A stretch of DNA of 64,000 nucleotides from Heterohyrax brucei (Eukaryota; Chordata; Mammalia; Hyracoidea; Procaviidae): NCBI GenBank assembly GCA_028571685.1, contig CM053142.1:69837296-69901295 (forward strand), written 5' to 3'. This document shows positions 1 through 11,143 of this stretch, piece by piece. The position numbers and the translations under genes were made by a program. The notes under the pieces are model-generated. The model had not been told where the DNA came from and made no database searches. It saw only the letters and a program-made list of their open reading frames with translations. Every line of letters starts with the position of its first letter. Within the stretch, counting starts at the first letter, position 1.

Positions 1-480
1 AGTTATTTGCTTACTGGTTAAAAACTCCCTCACAAACAACTATACTATTAAATTCACAAATTGGCCACTGTGCCACCAGAGCAATGGCCATTCCAGAAAG
101 AATTCCAAAATTGCTTTGAAGAGTGAACTAGGCGCTGGCATCGGTGCATAGCTTCCTAAGGGGACTACTTGGAAGGTGACTGTAGTGATATTCATCAATG
201 AAATATGTAGCACTTGAAACAATTAAGTTTGCGGACTTAATTTTTGTGCCTTGTGGGCTTTGATTTTTTTCAAATTTCTGGTGTTTTTAAACCACAGTAA
301 TGTGGTGATTAATATTTGCGAACCTGTATCAATCAGTTTCTTTTGAGAATGAATAATTAAAGGAAATGAAGCAGTGATAGATATATGGGAATTATGATTT
401 ATAGGTAGTAGTACAACAACAAACATGTATTTAATCCGTCAGTATCCAGGGTTTTCAAAGACATGAGGCAATGAGGACCT
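1..480. other. Flank, nothing recognised
   Basis: AT-rich sequence without a convincing gene or a repeat I can name. The short open frames have no coding character. Confidence 0.4.
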
Positions 481-499
481 ATGGGAGTCTGGCAGTTCC

Positions 500-716
500 T
501 AGGAAAGTTGGGAGTCCGTGGGTCATGCAAACAGTTAATGCACTCAGCGCTAACTGAAAGACTGGTGGTTCAAGGCCTCCCAGGGGTGCCTTGGAAGAAA
601 GGCCTGGCACTCTACTTCCTCCAGAACCAGCCATTGAAAACCGTAAGGAGCACAGTTCTACTCTGACAGACATGGAATCACTATGAGTTGGAAATGACTT
701 GATGGCAACTAGTTAG
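500..716 (+). repeat. AfroSINE, long variant
   Basis: The tRNA-like head (aactgaaagactggtggttcaa, B box in ggttcaag) is followed by a variant body in which extra sequence (ggcctggcactctacttcc) precedes the gtcaCTatgagt end. This longer subfamily recurs at 28180 and 28450. Confidence 0.75.
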
Positions 717-799
717 TAAAGTGAGCTGTCTGGATGTTATCACACAGGAGTTCACTTGGTACTAAGACCCCTATAAATATTCAGTAAGTAAAATGCACT

Positions 800-1470
800 G
801 GGAGTTTCACGGCAGCATTATTTATCATTTATAATAGCAAGACATTCAAAACAATGCCCCTCAACATTAGAACCAATAAATTGCAATGTAGTCATTTAAC
901 AAGTCCCTGAATGGTGTAAATAGCTGAGCAGATGGATAACCTTAAGGCTGGCGGTTCAAACCCACCCAGAGGTGCCTGAGAAGGAAGACCTGGCAATCTG
1001 TTTCCAAAAGATCACAGACTTGGAAACCCTGTGAGACACTTCTACGCTGCACACACTGGGTCTACTCGACAGCAGCTAGCTACAGTAATAGTCATGTAAA
1101 GGAATAGTATGGGTAACACGACTGAACTATTGCTATGTGCATCAACATGGATAGATCACAAAAACACAATATTGAGTCAGGAAGAAAGTAGTGAAAAAGA
1201 AAGAAACAGAATTAGTCCATCTACACAAAGGTTAAAGACAGATAAATCTAAAATTGGACAGTTTATAAAACTTGCATAGGTGGCAGAACCATTTTTTTTT
1301 TAAGTTAAAAGATGATAAACACAAAATTCACAATTGTAGTTACTAGCAAAGGGGAGACCAGAGGGATCTCATGGTAGCCACAAAAGATGCTTGAGAAATA
1401 TTCATAGCATTTTACTTCTGAAATGGGTTACAAGTTTATGAATAACCGTTTTATTGTTATTTAAAACATA
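800..1470 (+). repeat. Old L1 3' end, split by an AfroSINE
   Basis: It contains the familiar L1 ORF2-end region (aacatggatagatcacaaaa, then ttgagtcaggaagaaagtag). It is interrupted at about 899-1095 by a SINE flanked by imperfect copies of tagtcatttaa. Confidence 0.6.
899..1095 (+). repeat. AfroSINE inside an old L1
   Basis: A long-variant copy with B box ggttcaaaccc. Flanking tagtcattta / tagtcatgta look like its target-site duplication. Confidence 0.7.
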
Positions 1471-1489
1471 CGTATTCTCATTATGCAAT

Positions 1490-2440
1490 GATAAAGAACA
1501 ACAATGAACTTTGGAAACATAGTATGAAAGAATCTGGAAGGGGTTATGCTGAGTGAAATTAGTCAATTTCAAAAGAAGAAGTATTGTATGAGGTCACTAT
1601 TATAAGGATGCAAGAATAGGTTTAAACACAGAAGAAAACATTCTTTGATGGTTACAAGTGTGGGTGGGAGTAGAGGGGTATTCACTAATCAGATAATTAT
1701 TTTAGGTGAAAGTAGAGACAACACACAATACAGAAGAAGTCAGCGCAAATGGACTAGAAGTATTCTAAATAAAACCAAACAGGGTCCGAGGCCTGGGGAA
1801 CACGGTTTCAGCTGACATCTGGGTAAACTGGGACAACAAAGTTTATTAAAATGTTCTGCATCCCAATTGGTAAGTGGCATCTGGTGTCCTAAAAGCTAGC
1901 AAACAGCCATCTAAGAAACAGCAATTTGTCTCAACCAACCTGGAGCAAAAAAGAAAGAAGAACATCAAAGACACAAGGAAAATATTAGCCCAAGAGATTG
2001 AAACCCCAAACCAAACCCACTCCTGGTGAGTAGATTCCTACTCATAATGACACTATAGTTCAGTGTTGAACTGCCTCATAGAATTTCCAAGGAGCACCTA
2101 CAGGATTCTAACTGCCAACCTTCGGGTTAATCAGCACTTCTACACCACCAGGATTTCCCAGGAGACTGAAAGGGCCACATAAACCATAGACGACACCAAC
2201 ATGAGACCAGAAAAACTAGCTAGAGCCACCACCAAAGACTGCTCTTACAGAGAACTCAACACAGAGTCCCTGATGGAGCAGGAGAAATGTGGGATGCAGA
2301 ACTCAAACTCTAGTAAAAAGACCAGACTGGAGGGTCATGAGAGACACGGCCCCTGGAATCTCTGTTAGCCCAGAACTGAAACCGTTCCAGAAGCCAGCTC
2401 CTCAGACAAAAATTAAGCCAGTCTATACGATAGTTAGTTC
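1490..2440 (+). repeat. Afrotherian L1 3' end and 3' UTR
   Basis: It runs from gataaagaacaacaatgaa through the long 3' UTR (ggtaagtggcatctggtgtc; gcaaacagccatctaagaaa), and is broken by a reverse AfroSINE at 2008-2159. It aligns by eye with the L1 3' UTRs at 36.7 and 41.5 kb. Confidence 0.7.
2008..2159 (-). repeat. AfroSINE inserted in an L1 3' UTR
   Basis: A reverse copy beginning cactcctggtgagtagattc and ending ccaccaggatttcc. Confidence 0.75.
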
Positions 2441-2500
2441 TACTCTGACCTCTAGGGTCACTATGAGTCTCACATGACTCCACGGCAGTGGGTTTGTTTT
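2430..2500 (+). repeat. AfroSINE 3' fragment
   Basis: Only the terminal portion is present (gggtcactatgagtctcaca through cacggcagtgggtttg). Confidence 0.55.
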
Positions 2501-2505
2501 TTTTA

Positions 2506-3089
2506 TGTGATGGTTAAGACTGTGTTGTCAATCTGGTTGACCCGTGATTCTCAGTGTTCAGGCAACTACACAGTGTCACGGGCACCTCCAGGATAGAGTG
2601 TGCTGTGGCACTGGCAGGGGCAGGGCCTACAGTGTCTCACTGCCCCTTCAGCCTTCCTCTCTCCGTGTTCTAACGACTGCTTCCTGCCTGCTCACCTTTC
2701 CAAGGTTTTAGGTTCTGAACCGAGTAGCTGCTCTGCTCTTCTCTTCTGAAGGGACTTCTTCTCTTCTTGGGACTTCAAGTAGCAGTAGCTCTTAGGATTC
2801 CTCCATCTTCACAGCCTCCAAGTAAGAGTTCTGGTTCCTGACCTACTGAACCTGGGCCCCTCAGCCCCTGTAGCTACTGAATCAAGAGAACCCCAGCAGT
2901 CTCCCCCGCTGTTATGGAATTTTCCTAGCATCCCAGCTTGTGAGCTGGAATTCGAATCTCCGACCTGTTGACCTTGAGTTCACCGCCTGAGGCCTCTGCT
3001 CCGATCCAGGACCTGGGACATTTTAGCTTCTACAGTTGTATGAGTTAATTTCTTTTTAAGTCTCTTCCTAGGGGACCAAGTCTAAGATA
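2506..3089 (+). mobile_element. Solo LTR, ERVL (MLT2-like) family
   Basis: It opens TGTGATGGTTAAG and ends near ACCAAGTCTAAGATA, the ERVL-type LTR termini. No internal retroviral part adjoins it. It is an old, diverged relic of the same family as the copy at 5231. Confidence 0.6.
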
Positions 3090-3099
3090 GTTTGTAAGA

Positions 3100-3352
3100 C
3101 TGGTGAACAGTGTGTGCCTTGGTTTAAGTAGATACAGGAGACAAACCGGGCAGTTCCTGTCTGGAGGCTAGATAAGAAGACAGAAGGGGACAGGAACTGG
3201 TTGAAGGGACATGGGAAATATAAGGTGAAGGGGAGGAGAGTATTGTCCCAGTATAGGGAGTACAGCTAGAGTCACATAACAAAAGTGTGTAAGTTTTTGT
3301 ATGCGAAACATTCAAAGTGTAAACTTCCATTTAAAACACAATAAAAAAATTA
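3100..3352 (+). repeat. L1 3' terminal fragment
   Basis: The end of an afrotherian L1 3' UTR (gtgtgtaagtttttgtatgc...) closing with an AATAAA-containing A-rich tail. Confidence 0.6.
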
Positions 3353-3414
3353 AAAATCAAATGTACATATTTCCACTGAATTATACAGCTAGAAATAGTT
3401 GGTGTATGTTTTGC

Positions 3415-3575
3415 AAGAAACCCTGGTGGTATAATGGTTAAGTGTTATCTATGGCTGCCGACCAAAAGGTTGACGGTTCAAAGCCATCAGGCACTTCTTG
3501 GAAACTATGGGGGCAGTTCTCTACCCTCTTCTGTTGGGTCACTGTGAGTTGGAATAAACTTGACAGCAAAGGGTT
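3415..3575 (+). repeat. AfroSINE
   Basis: A full-length forward copy (gaaaccctggtggtataatg to gacagcaaaggg), directly followed by another. Confidence 0.85.
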
Positions 3576-3576
3576 T

Positions 3577-3732
3577 TTGGAAACCCTAGTGATGTAGTGG
3601 TTAAGTGCTACATCTACTAACTAAAAGATCGACGGTCCAGATCCACCTTGGAAATCCTATGGAGCAGTTCTGCTCTGTCCTAGAGGGTGGCTGTGAGTCC
3701 GAATTGACTTGACAACACTGGGGGTGTTTTGC
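3577..3732 (+). repeat. AfroSINE, head to tail with the previous copy
   Basis: It starts ggaaaccctagtgatgtagt. Only the terminal T-run of the previous copy separates the two. Confidence 0.85.
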
Positions 3733-3924
3733 TGTGTGTATTTTCAACAGTAACAAAAATTATAAAATGTACATATTCAATATATACATACTTTCAAGTG
3801 TATCATATACTGCACAGTAAAATTTAAAAAAGGATATGAGAAAGCAAATTACCAGTATTGATTTAAACAATAAATATTCTATATAATAATAATGATAAAA
3901 ATATTTCTTAATATTTATATTGCT

Positions 3925-4915
3925 ACTGTTGTCACTAAGTCTTCTTGAGTCAGTTCCGACTCATACCAACCCTATGCACAACAGAATGAAACACTGCCTG
4001 GTCCCACTTCATACCCACAATTGTTTTGATGCTGAAGCCCACTGTTGCAGCCACCGTGTCAATCCATCTCACTGAGGGTCTTCCTCTTTTTCACTGACCC
4101 TCTACTTTACCAACTCCAGGGATTGATCCCTTCTGACAACATGTCCAAAGTGTGTAAGATGCATTCTTGTCATCCTTGCTTCCAAGGAGTATTCTGGTTG
4201 TACTTGTTCTAGGACAGATCTGTTTGTTCCTTTGTCAGTCCATGGTGCATTTGACATTCTCCTCCAATACCACAATTCAAAGTTATCAGTTCTTCCTCTG
4301 TCTTCTTTGTTCTTTGTCCAGCTTTCACATGCATATGATGCAAATGAAAATACCATGGCTTGGGTCAGACATTCCTTAGTCTTTGGGTGTTTTGCAGCAG
4401 ATTTTCCCATTGTAGTGTGCCTTTTGATTTCTTGACTGCTGCTTCTACAAGTGTTGATTGAAATCCTTTGCAACTTGAATCCTTTCCTCATGTATCATGA
4501 TGTTACTTACTTATCCAGTTATGAGGAAATTTTTATTTTCCTGATGTTGAGGTGTAATCCATACTGAAGACTGTGCTCTTTGATGTTCATCAGCATGTGT
4601 TTCAAATCCTCTTCACTTTCAGCAAGCAAGCTTGTGTTATCTGCATAATGCAGATTGCTATTGAATCTGCCCCAAATGCTGATGCCTCCTTCTTCTTCAT
4701 ATATTCCAGCTTCTCAGATTGTTTGCTCAGCATACAGATTGAAAAATTGTGGTGAAAAGATACAACCCTGACACACATATCTCCTAGTTTTAAACTATGC
4801 AGTGTCTGTGTTCACACGTGCTTTGTTCACACAACTGCCACTTGGTGTATGTACCGTTTCCTCATGAGCGTATTTAAGCGTTCTGGAATTCCCATTGTCC
4901 ACTATGCTTATATAA
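3925..4915 (-). repeat. RTE-type LINE, 3' part with reverse-transcriptase remnant
   Basis: On the minus strand the sequence encodes broken pieces of an RTE/BovB-like reverse transcriptase: the catalytic-box region reading YADNT near 4650, and a C-terminal part with SYACESWT, FELWYWRR, PEYSLEAR and FGHVVRRDQSLE (4102-4350). The 3' UTR ends at about 3925. It is 5'-truncated. Confidence 0.85.
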
Positions 4916-4929
4916 ACATCCCCCCCACC

Positions 4930-5088
4930 CCAAAACCAGTGTGTCGAGTCAATGCCAACTCACAGTGACCCTATAGGACAGAGTAGAACTGCCCCATAGA
5001 GTTTTCAAGGAGCGCCTGGCAGACTTGAACTGCCAACCTTTTGGTTAGCAGACATAGCACTTAACCACTTCACCACCGGGGTTTCCAA
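4930..5088 (-). repeat. AfroSINE
   Basis: A full reverse copy at the truncated edge of the RTE element (aaaaccagtgtgtcgagtca to accaccggggtttcc). Confidence 0.85.
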
Positions 5089-5230
5089 AATGTTTATGCA
5101 GCACCTTTCAAATTACAAAGTGACTCCACGACAACCTAACTTGATAGGTAGTATTATGATCCAGTTTTTAAGTGTCAGAAAAGTAAAAATCTAAAATTTC
5201 TGGCTCTAAAATAAGCATTTGCATACTTTA

Positions 5231-5771
5231 TGTGACCATTAAGAGTATATGTCAACCTGGCTGGAGGTTTGGAAGTTATGTTTTGTTTGTCAGCCGTGTG
5301 ATGATGTGCTCACTTCTATGGTGAGAATGGATATAGATCGCTTCGTGATGGGCTCTGTTATGAGTAGCCAATCAGCGAAAGGGAGTTTCCTTGGGGGTGT
5401 GGCCTGCTTGCATGTAAGTAAACTTTCCTGCGGTAAGGCTCAGGCTTATGCTGGCTCTGGATTCTGCAGCTGTCTCCTGTTTTTCTGACCTCTGATTTTT
5501 AGGACTTGAGCTAACAGTCTACCTGCTGTCTTGCCTGCCGGTCTTGAGATTCTTCAGTCTTAGAAGTCTGTGAGCCACAGCCCTGCTGTCTAACCTGCCG
5601 ATCTCCGGTGTGTCAGGCCCTGTGGTTATATGAATCAAGAGAAGCCTCCAGCCTGACCTGCATTCCAGCCTGGACAACCGCGTGAGCCATTTCCTTAATA
5701 TAAATCTCTATGTATGTATGTATGTATATGCTTTACTGGTTTTGCTTCTCTAGAGAACTCAGTCTAAGACA
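5231..5771 (+). mobile_element. Solo LTR, ERVL (MLT2-like) family
   Basis: It begins TGTGACCATTAAGAG and ends CAGTCTAAGACA. It carries the atataaatctctatgtatg region and a short (TATG)n near 5711-5730. It has no internal region and is old. Confidence 0.65.
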
Positions 5772-5869
5772 CCCTATATTTAAGTGTTCACATGTATTAT
5801 TAGTATTACTGTGCTATGTTTGAATTACAATGATGACTAACATGGATTAAGTACTCAGTATTGAGTACT

Positions 5870-6065
5870 GTTCTACATGCTTATGTGTATTGTATCATTA
5901 ATCCACACAATTGATAAGTGCTATTACTATTGTGCCCATTTTACAGGTGAAAAAACTGATGATTACTGCATGATTAAATTGTGCACTGTTACAAGTGGTA
6001 GACATAGGCTTAATTATCTCCAAAGTCCTGGTTCTTAACCTGTATGCAGTTTTGCCTCAGTAATT
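5870..6065 (-). repeat. MIR SINE
   Basis: The reverse-strand MIR pattern: gtgcccattttacaggtgaa, then the core and a degenerate tRNA-like head. Confidence 0.55.
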
Positions 6066-6122
6066 TGTTCCTCCTCCTAGTCTCTCCACCTAGAAAATAG
6101 AATGTACAAGAGTTATATTCAT

Positions 6123-6250
6123 GGGGCAGCATAATAACTAAAAACATAGTCTCTGGAGGCTAGCTCCCTGGTCCTGATTCTCTCATGTACATACTGGTAT
6201 GAGCTTGGGCAAATCATTAGCTTTCTTCAGTGTTCTTATTCACAAAAAGG
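6123..6250 (+). repeat. MIR SINE
   Basis: A forward MIR core (acatagtctctggaggctag, then gagcttgggcaaatcattag). Confidence 0.5.
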
Positions 6251-6355
6251 GAAACCCTGTTTGTTGGTGCAACAGCTATGCACTGCTCTGTTCTTATTTT
6301 TACCTTTAGCCTTTTCAAGATTTTCCCTAAATATACATCTGCCTATTATGTTTTG

Positions 6356-6505
6356 GGGAAACTCTGGCAGCATGGTGGTTAAACGGCTACAGCTGCTAAC
6401 CAAATGATTGGCAGTTCAAATTCTTCAGGCACTCCTTGGAAACTCTATGGCAGTAGTTCTACTCTGTCCTATAGGGTCGTTGTGAGGCAGTGGGTTTGCT
6501 TTGAG
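6356..6505 (+). repeat. AfroSINE
   Basis: A forward copy (gaaactctggcagcatggtg to gaggcagtgggtttgc), slightly shortened near the end. Confidence 0.8.
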
Positions 6506-6515
6506 TATTGTGTTC

Positions 6516-7148
6516 TGGAGCCCTGGTTGCACAGTGGTTGAGAGCTCAGCTGCTAAACAAAAGGTTGGCATTTGGAATCCACCAGCCACTCCTTGGAAAC
6601 CCTATGGATCAGTTCTGCTCTAGGCTATAGGATTGCTACTGTAGCCTGAACCTGTGAATACTAGTAAATTTCCATTAGTCCTTAAACTAACCCAAGCTAG
6701 ATTTGGCTGATCCTGTGTGAGCAGAAGCATTAGCTGTGACCATTAATTGACCTCAATAGAGGATACAGCAACTGGTGGGGTGAATCAGAGTGAAAAAATC
6801 ATCATTTAGACCCCATTCCAAAGTGGAAGGTCTGACGAGAACCTTCTGTTTCCCGGCTGCCATAATTCCGGCAACATTTTCCTTCTAGAATTTTCCCTCC
6901 CTCGTATGCCTGTGTAGCAGCCCTCTTGCTGCCCAAATCACATATAAGCCCTGCTTTCTCATACCTTAAGAAATCGGAAAAGAGAAACGTGCCCCCTGTG
7001 TCCTTGTTCTGAATATCACAATAAAGTTACTTTCTCTTTCTGAGAGACAGCTCATCGGCAAATGTGAGTGCACCAGGCAGGGACACAGCTTCCCAGACTC
7101 AGTAACACTGTGAGTTGGAATCTGCTTGAAGGCAACAGGTTTTCATAT
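6516..7148 (+). repeat. AfroSINE split by an LTR
   Basis: The head and body are at 6516-6639 and the tail at 7108-7148 (tgagttggaatctgcttgaa). The missing middle is replaced exactly by the LTR at 6640-7107. Confidence 0.75.
6640..7107 (+). mobile_element. Solo LTR, probably ERV1 class, inside an AfroSINE
   Basis: It starts TGTAGCCTGAACC and ends CAGTAACA. A TATA-like catataag, an AATAAAG and a TTCT-rich R/U5-like stretch are visible. The short flanking match (ctac/ctgt) suits a 4-bp target duplication. It is younger than the SINE it interrupts. Confidence 0.6.
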
Positions 7149-7469
7149 GTTCTGCTATTTTATTTCTTATTATAGTCTTTATATCGTGACAGTGTCTTGT
7201 GTATGAGTGCATACTTTCAACAGATGGTGAATCTTTAGAGATCAGAATATACTATAAATCATGCTGATGTTCGTGTGGCATAGTTCTTTACACATATTAT
7301 TAAACATTTAAGAGACACAATTTGAGATTAATTAAATGGATCTGTGCAGGTCACTTGCTCCCTCTAGCCACACACCATATGGTCATTCATTTGTACTTCT
7401 AAAACATAACAAAAACTTGTAAGTGGAAAAGTTTTGTACAAAACTACCCTCTCTTTAACCACACTTCTG

Positions 7470-7751
7470 TCTTGAGGAAAATTTCTACTTCCGTTTTTCT
7501 ACTTTTTCTATCTAAGCATTATCTCCGAGTTGGTAAAGGATTCTTTACAAACCCTTCCTGTGAGTCAGACAGTGGCCAAGAGCACGCAGCTTGCTTTAGG
7601 CACAGAAACCAAAAGAGGAAAAGAAGGAGAGCTCAGCAAATTTCCTCAACATACTTCAAGATTTGCTTGTGGGGAAGTCAGAACCAGATGGGACACTGGT
7701 GGGGACCTCCCGTTTGGTGCTGAAGCCTTGAGCTGCAGTCTCAATATTTTG
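7470..7751 (+). promoter_or_regulatory. C3AR1: Candidate C3AR1 promoter and non-coding exon 1
   Basis: This is a non-repeat island between L1 and LTR debris, 9.8 kb before the coding exon. It ends in a good splice donor (G|GTAAGA, exon end 7751). It carries an AP-1 site (TGAGTCA, about 7562-7568) and purine-rich Ets/PU.1-like motifs (AGAGGAAAAGAAGGAG, about 7613-7628). AP-1 and Ets are the reported regulators of the C3aR proximal promoter, and human C3AR1 has one short non-coding first exon followed by a multi-kb intron. The transcription start is not resolved, and the assignment rests on layout plus motifs. Confidence 0.45.
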
Positions 7752-7984
7752 GTAAGAAAGCCTATATTCATCTGATAACATCTGATAACTAGTATGTTTT
7801 GCTTATTATCTGTAAATAACAGTGTAGGATGATTATCTTCCATTTTCTTGTAATACTCCTCCAACTTTTATTTCTTTTCATCTCATCGCCACATCTTCCT
7901 ACATTTTGCTAAATGTTCCATAATCTATTTCATCTTTGTGTTTAAATTTTTCATTCTGGAACTAATCCAAACTCTACCCACTGC

Positions 7985-9350
7985 CATCTTATTTACGGTA
8001 CTTAGGTGAAGGTTTACAGAGCAGACTGCTTTCTCACTAAGCATTTAATACACATACTGTTTTGTGACTTTGTTTGCTAGTCCCTTCTTGAACTTGGGTT
8101 CACCACTCCATCCTTCCAGCTTTCCTGTCTCCTCCTGCCGTCTCATCCTGCCTCTGGGCTGGTGTACTTATTTAGTCTTACTTACAGGTGAAGTGTATTG
8201 TTTGTTTTATGGGGCTGTCTAATCTTGGGCTCAAGAGTAACTGTTAAGACTGACTTCAGTACTGAGTTACAAGTGTGTCCAGGGGCTATACTCAGGATTT
8301 CTCCAGTCTCCCTTAGACCAGTAAGCCTGGGTATTTTTTGGTGAGTTTGAATTTTGTTCTCTCTTTTTCTCCAGCTCTGCTTGGTACCCTTGTTGGTGAA
8401 CATAAGACTCTAATAAAGATCACTTAGGTTGTTAAGCTACATTCCATCCCCTGTCACAATTATCACCCCAAACCAGATTAACAAGCCTGCATTCCTCTCT
8501 CCATCTCAGGAGTAGAGAGTCAGTTATTCTAAAGACCTCAGAGAGATGATGATATTTTAGGAAGCTGATACATTTGATAAGATGTAGTATAATTGTGTGA
8601 ATCCCTGTTACTCTGTAACAATCTTTAGATGGCAATCCCTTTGAAATCTGACTATAAAAACCACTGAAAAATGTAACCCAAGTGGGGCAGTTTTTTGGAG
8701 AAGCTATTCTCACTGCTCCCCCAGGTTTGCCGGCTTATCTGTTAATAAAGCATTCCTTGAACCCTTCGCTGTCTCTGAATTTGTGGCTACAGTGACAGGC
8801 AGAACAAACTTGCTTTGATTTGGCAACAGCCTCGTAATATGATCCCTGTCAGAGCAGTTGGTAGTGGTAACTGGACTCCATCTAGTTGTGCTGGACTCAG
8901 TCTGGTGGAGGCTGTGGTAGTTGTGGTCCATTAATACTTTAGACTGACTCATCTTTCCTGTGTGTCTTCGGTTTTCTTAATTCTCCCTTCCTCCAGACAG
9001 GATGAGACCAGTGGAGCACCTTAGATGGCCATGCACAAGCTTTTAAGACCCCCAGATACTACTCACCAAAGTAAGCTGTAGAACATTTTGTTTGTAAACT
9101 TTGTTATACCTGTCAAGCTAGATGTCCCCCAAGACCATAGTCACCAGCTCTCAGCCCAGTAACTTGATCCTTACAGAAGTTTGAATGTGTCTATGAAGCT
9201 TCTATGACTTTGCCTTGGTCAAATATTTTTCCTCTCCTCAATAGGCTATGTTTTTCTTGACTTTTGATGCCAATTTTCCCTATAACTTTTGCTTGTAAAT
9301 CACTATGTATTTTACATATACATATGTATTTTTTCTCGTTTTTATTTCCC
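7985..9350 (-). repeat. L1 3' UTR split by an LTR
   Basis: Minus-strand L1 sequence at 7985-8429 and about 8850-9350 (ggaggctgtggtagttgtgg; cacaagcttttaagaccccc), separated by LTR-derived DNA. Confidence 0.6.
8430..8791 (+). mobile_element. LTR relic, probably ERV1 class
   Basis: It begins TGTTAAGC and ends GTGGCTACA, with an aataaagcattcc signal near the end. About 60 bases after it are unassigned and may be leader sequence. It is an old remnant. Confidence 0.45.
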
Positions 9351-9756
9351 TCTTCATTTCTTCTACTCCTTTGTACTTTTCTCATCCTTTCATTAGCATT
9401 TAATTCAGGAATTTACATTTCTTTCTTTATCATAGTTGAATTGTAGTTTCAAGATTTTGTTTATCTTTTTGATTACTGTTTGCTAATTCAGTATTGAAAA
9501 CTAAAAACTATTCTCCACTAATCTTAAACATAGACATATTTTTCAGCTAAAACAACTTGGAAAAATGTAAAAAGTGACATTGTTCTGAAAGACTTCTAAG
9601 ACACCTTGACTCATATATGCTTCCATTTCAAGACTCATAATATGTGATATTTAAAATACAGGTGACTCCAGATGATTTCATTTTTTTTACAGTGGAATTC
9701 TGGTTTTCAGAATTACTTGAATTCTTGCAGCCTCTCCCATTATTAGCAACCTTCTT

Positions 9757-9940
9757 GTTAGTTGCCATCAAATCATTTCTTACTCAAAGTTCTTTAAGGA
9801 CCTGTTCAGATCCCCTGTGTGTAGAATAAACCGTGTGCTCTAAAGTTTTCAAGACTGTGATCTTTCGAAAGCAGCTGTCCAAACCTGTTTTCATAGGTGG
9901 GTTTGAAACACCAACTTTTGGCTAGTAGTAGAGTGTTTAC
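9757..9940 (-). repeat. AfroSINE, diverged
   Basis: A reverse copy with the variant middle (gttttcaagactgtgatctt) and head (accaacttttggctagtagt). Confidence 0.6.
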
Positions 9941-10011
9941 CTGTTTCTCCCACCAGGTCCTCCTTTTGTGAGCAATACTGTAGACTTTTTAGTAAAGCTG
10001 TGTTGTTCTTT

Positions 10012-10172
10012 GGAAACCTTGGAGGCATAGTGGTTAAGTGCCAAGGCTGCTAACCAAAAGGCCTGCAGTTCAAATCCATCAGGTGCTCCATGGAAACTCA
10101 ATGGGGCAATTCTATTCTGTCCTATCGGGTCACTATGAGTTGGAATTGACACAACGGCAGTGGGTTATGTTG
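10012..10172 (+). repeat. AfroSINE
   Basis: A well-preserved forward copy (ggaaaccttggaggcatagt to cacaacggcagtgggtt). Confidence 0.88.
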
Positions 10173-10885
10173 TTCATTATGGTGAAAACCATACTTGGTG
10201 AGAGTTATTCGACTTGGGAACTGAAAGTCCATGTAGTTTTGATTTCATGAAAATTAATTTACTGAGTTATAATGTCAAAAACAGAGAGGGAAAAGGAGAG
10301 ATGATTGCTAAGTTCCCTTTCTATTCTAGCATTGTATGAATATCTTTATCTCAATTCATTACGGACCTACATATGAATATGTGTTGAAGTGGGGCAGTGG
10401 ATCAGGGTAGTTGTTACGTGCAACAGGGAAAAAAAGGGACCTTGGTAGGATTTGAATATTGTTAGCTAAATTCACAGAAAGGGAAATGGGAGTCATTTCT
10501 TCTTTTTTGGTTATTTTGATGACTTACTTCTTTTGAATTCTACTAATATTTGTGTGGCAACATTTGGTCAACTCAGCAGAACTACTTCCGAGTCTACAAA
10601 AATATTTGGGCCTTTTTAAAAACAAGAAGTACAACAAGAGTTGTCCTTATACATAAGGATAATGAGGCTTCCTTCATGTACCCTGAATATATTATCAGAA
10701 GGGACCAGTCCCTGGTGAAGGACATCATGCATGGTGTCGTGGGTTGAATTGTGTCCCCCCAAAATTCTGTGTAGTAATTTAGCTAGGCCATGATACACAG
10801 CATTGTGTGATATTCCTTTTATGTCATAAATCTTACCTCTTTGATGTTCATGAGGGAAGATGGGTGGCAGCTATGTTGTCATGTC

Positions 10886-10909
10886 ATGTGTGTGTGTGTG
10901 TGTGTGTGT
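10886..10909. repeat. (TG)n microsatellite
   Basis: Eleven to twelve TG units inside the LTR. Confidence 0.9.
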
Positions 10910-10982
10910 ATGTCCATATCCCTGTGTGTAAGAATGCATTTTGCCTTGAGGCATTCTCTTGAGATATAAAGAGATTAGCAGA

Positions 10983-11143
10983 CAGACCCTTATAGTATAG
11001 TGGTTAAGTGCCACACCTAACTAACCATGATGTCAGCAGTTGGAATCTGCCAGGTGCTCCTTGGAGACTCTGCAGGGCAGTTCTACTTGGACCTATCGGG
11101 TCACTATAAGTTGGAGTCACTGGCCATGGGTTTGGTTTGGTTT
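10983..11143 (+). repeat. AfroSINE inside an LTR
   Basis: A forward copy (agacccttatagtatagtgg to ggccatgggtttgg). With its host LTR and the surrounding RTE it gives a three-level nest. Confidence 0.8.

Noticed and set aside
4102-4491. 129-codon minus-strand frame that could be taken for a host gene.
   Set aside because: It is the C-terminal part of an RTE reverse transcriptase (CESWT, FELWYWRR, FGHVVRRDQSLE), 5'-truncated and repeated elsewhere in the window.
1-7400. Search for NECAP1 exons, the expected neighbour of C3AR1.
   Set aside because: No adaptin-ear-binding PH-like coding segment or splice-bounded exon is visible; the gene probably lies just outside the window.
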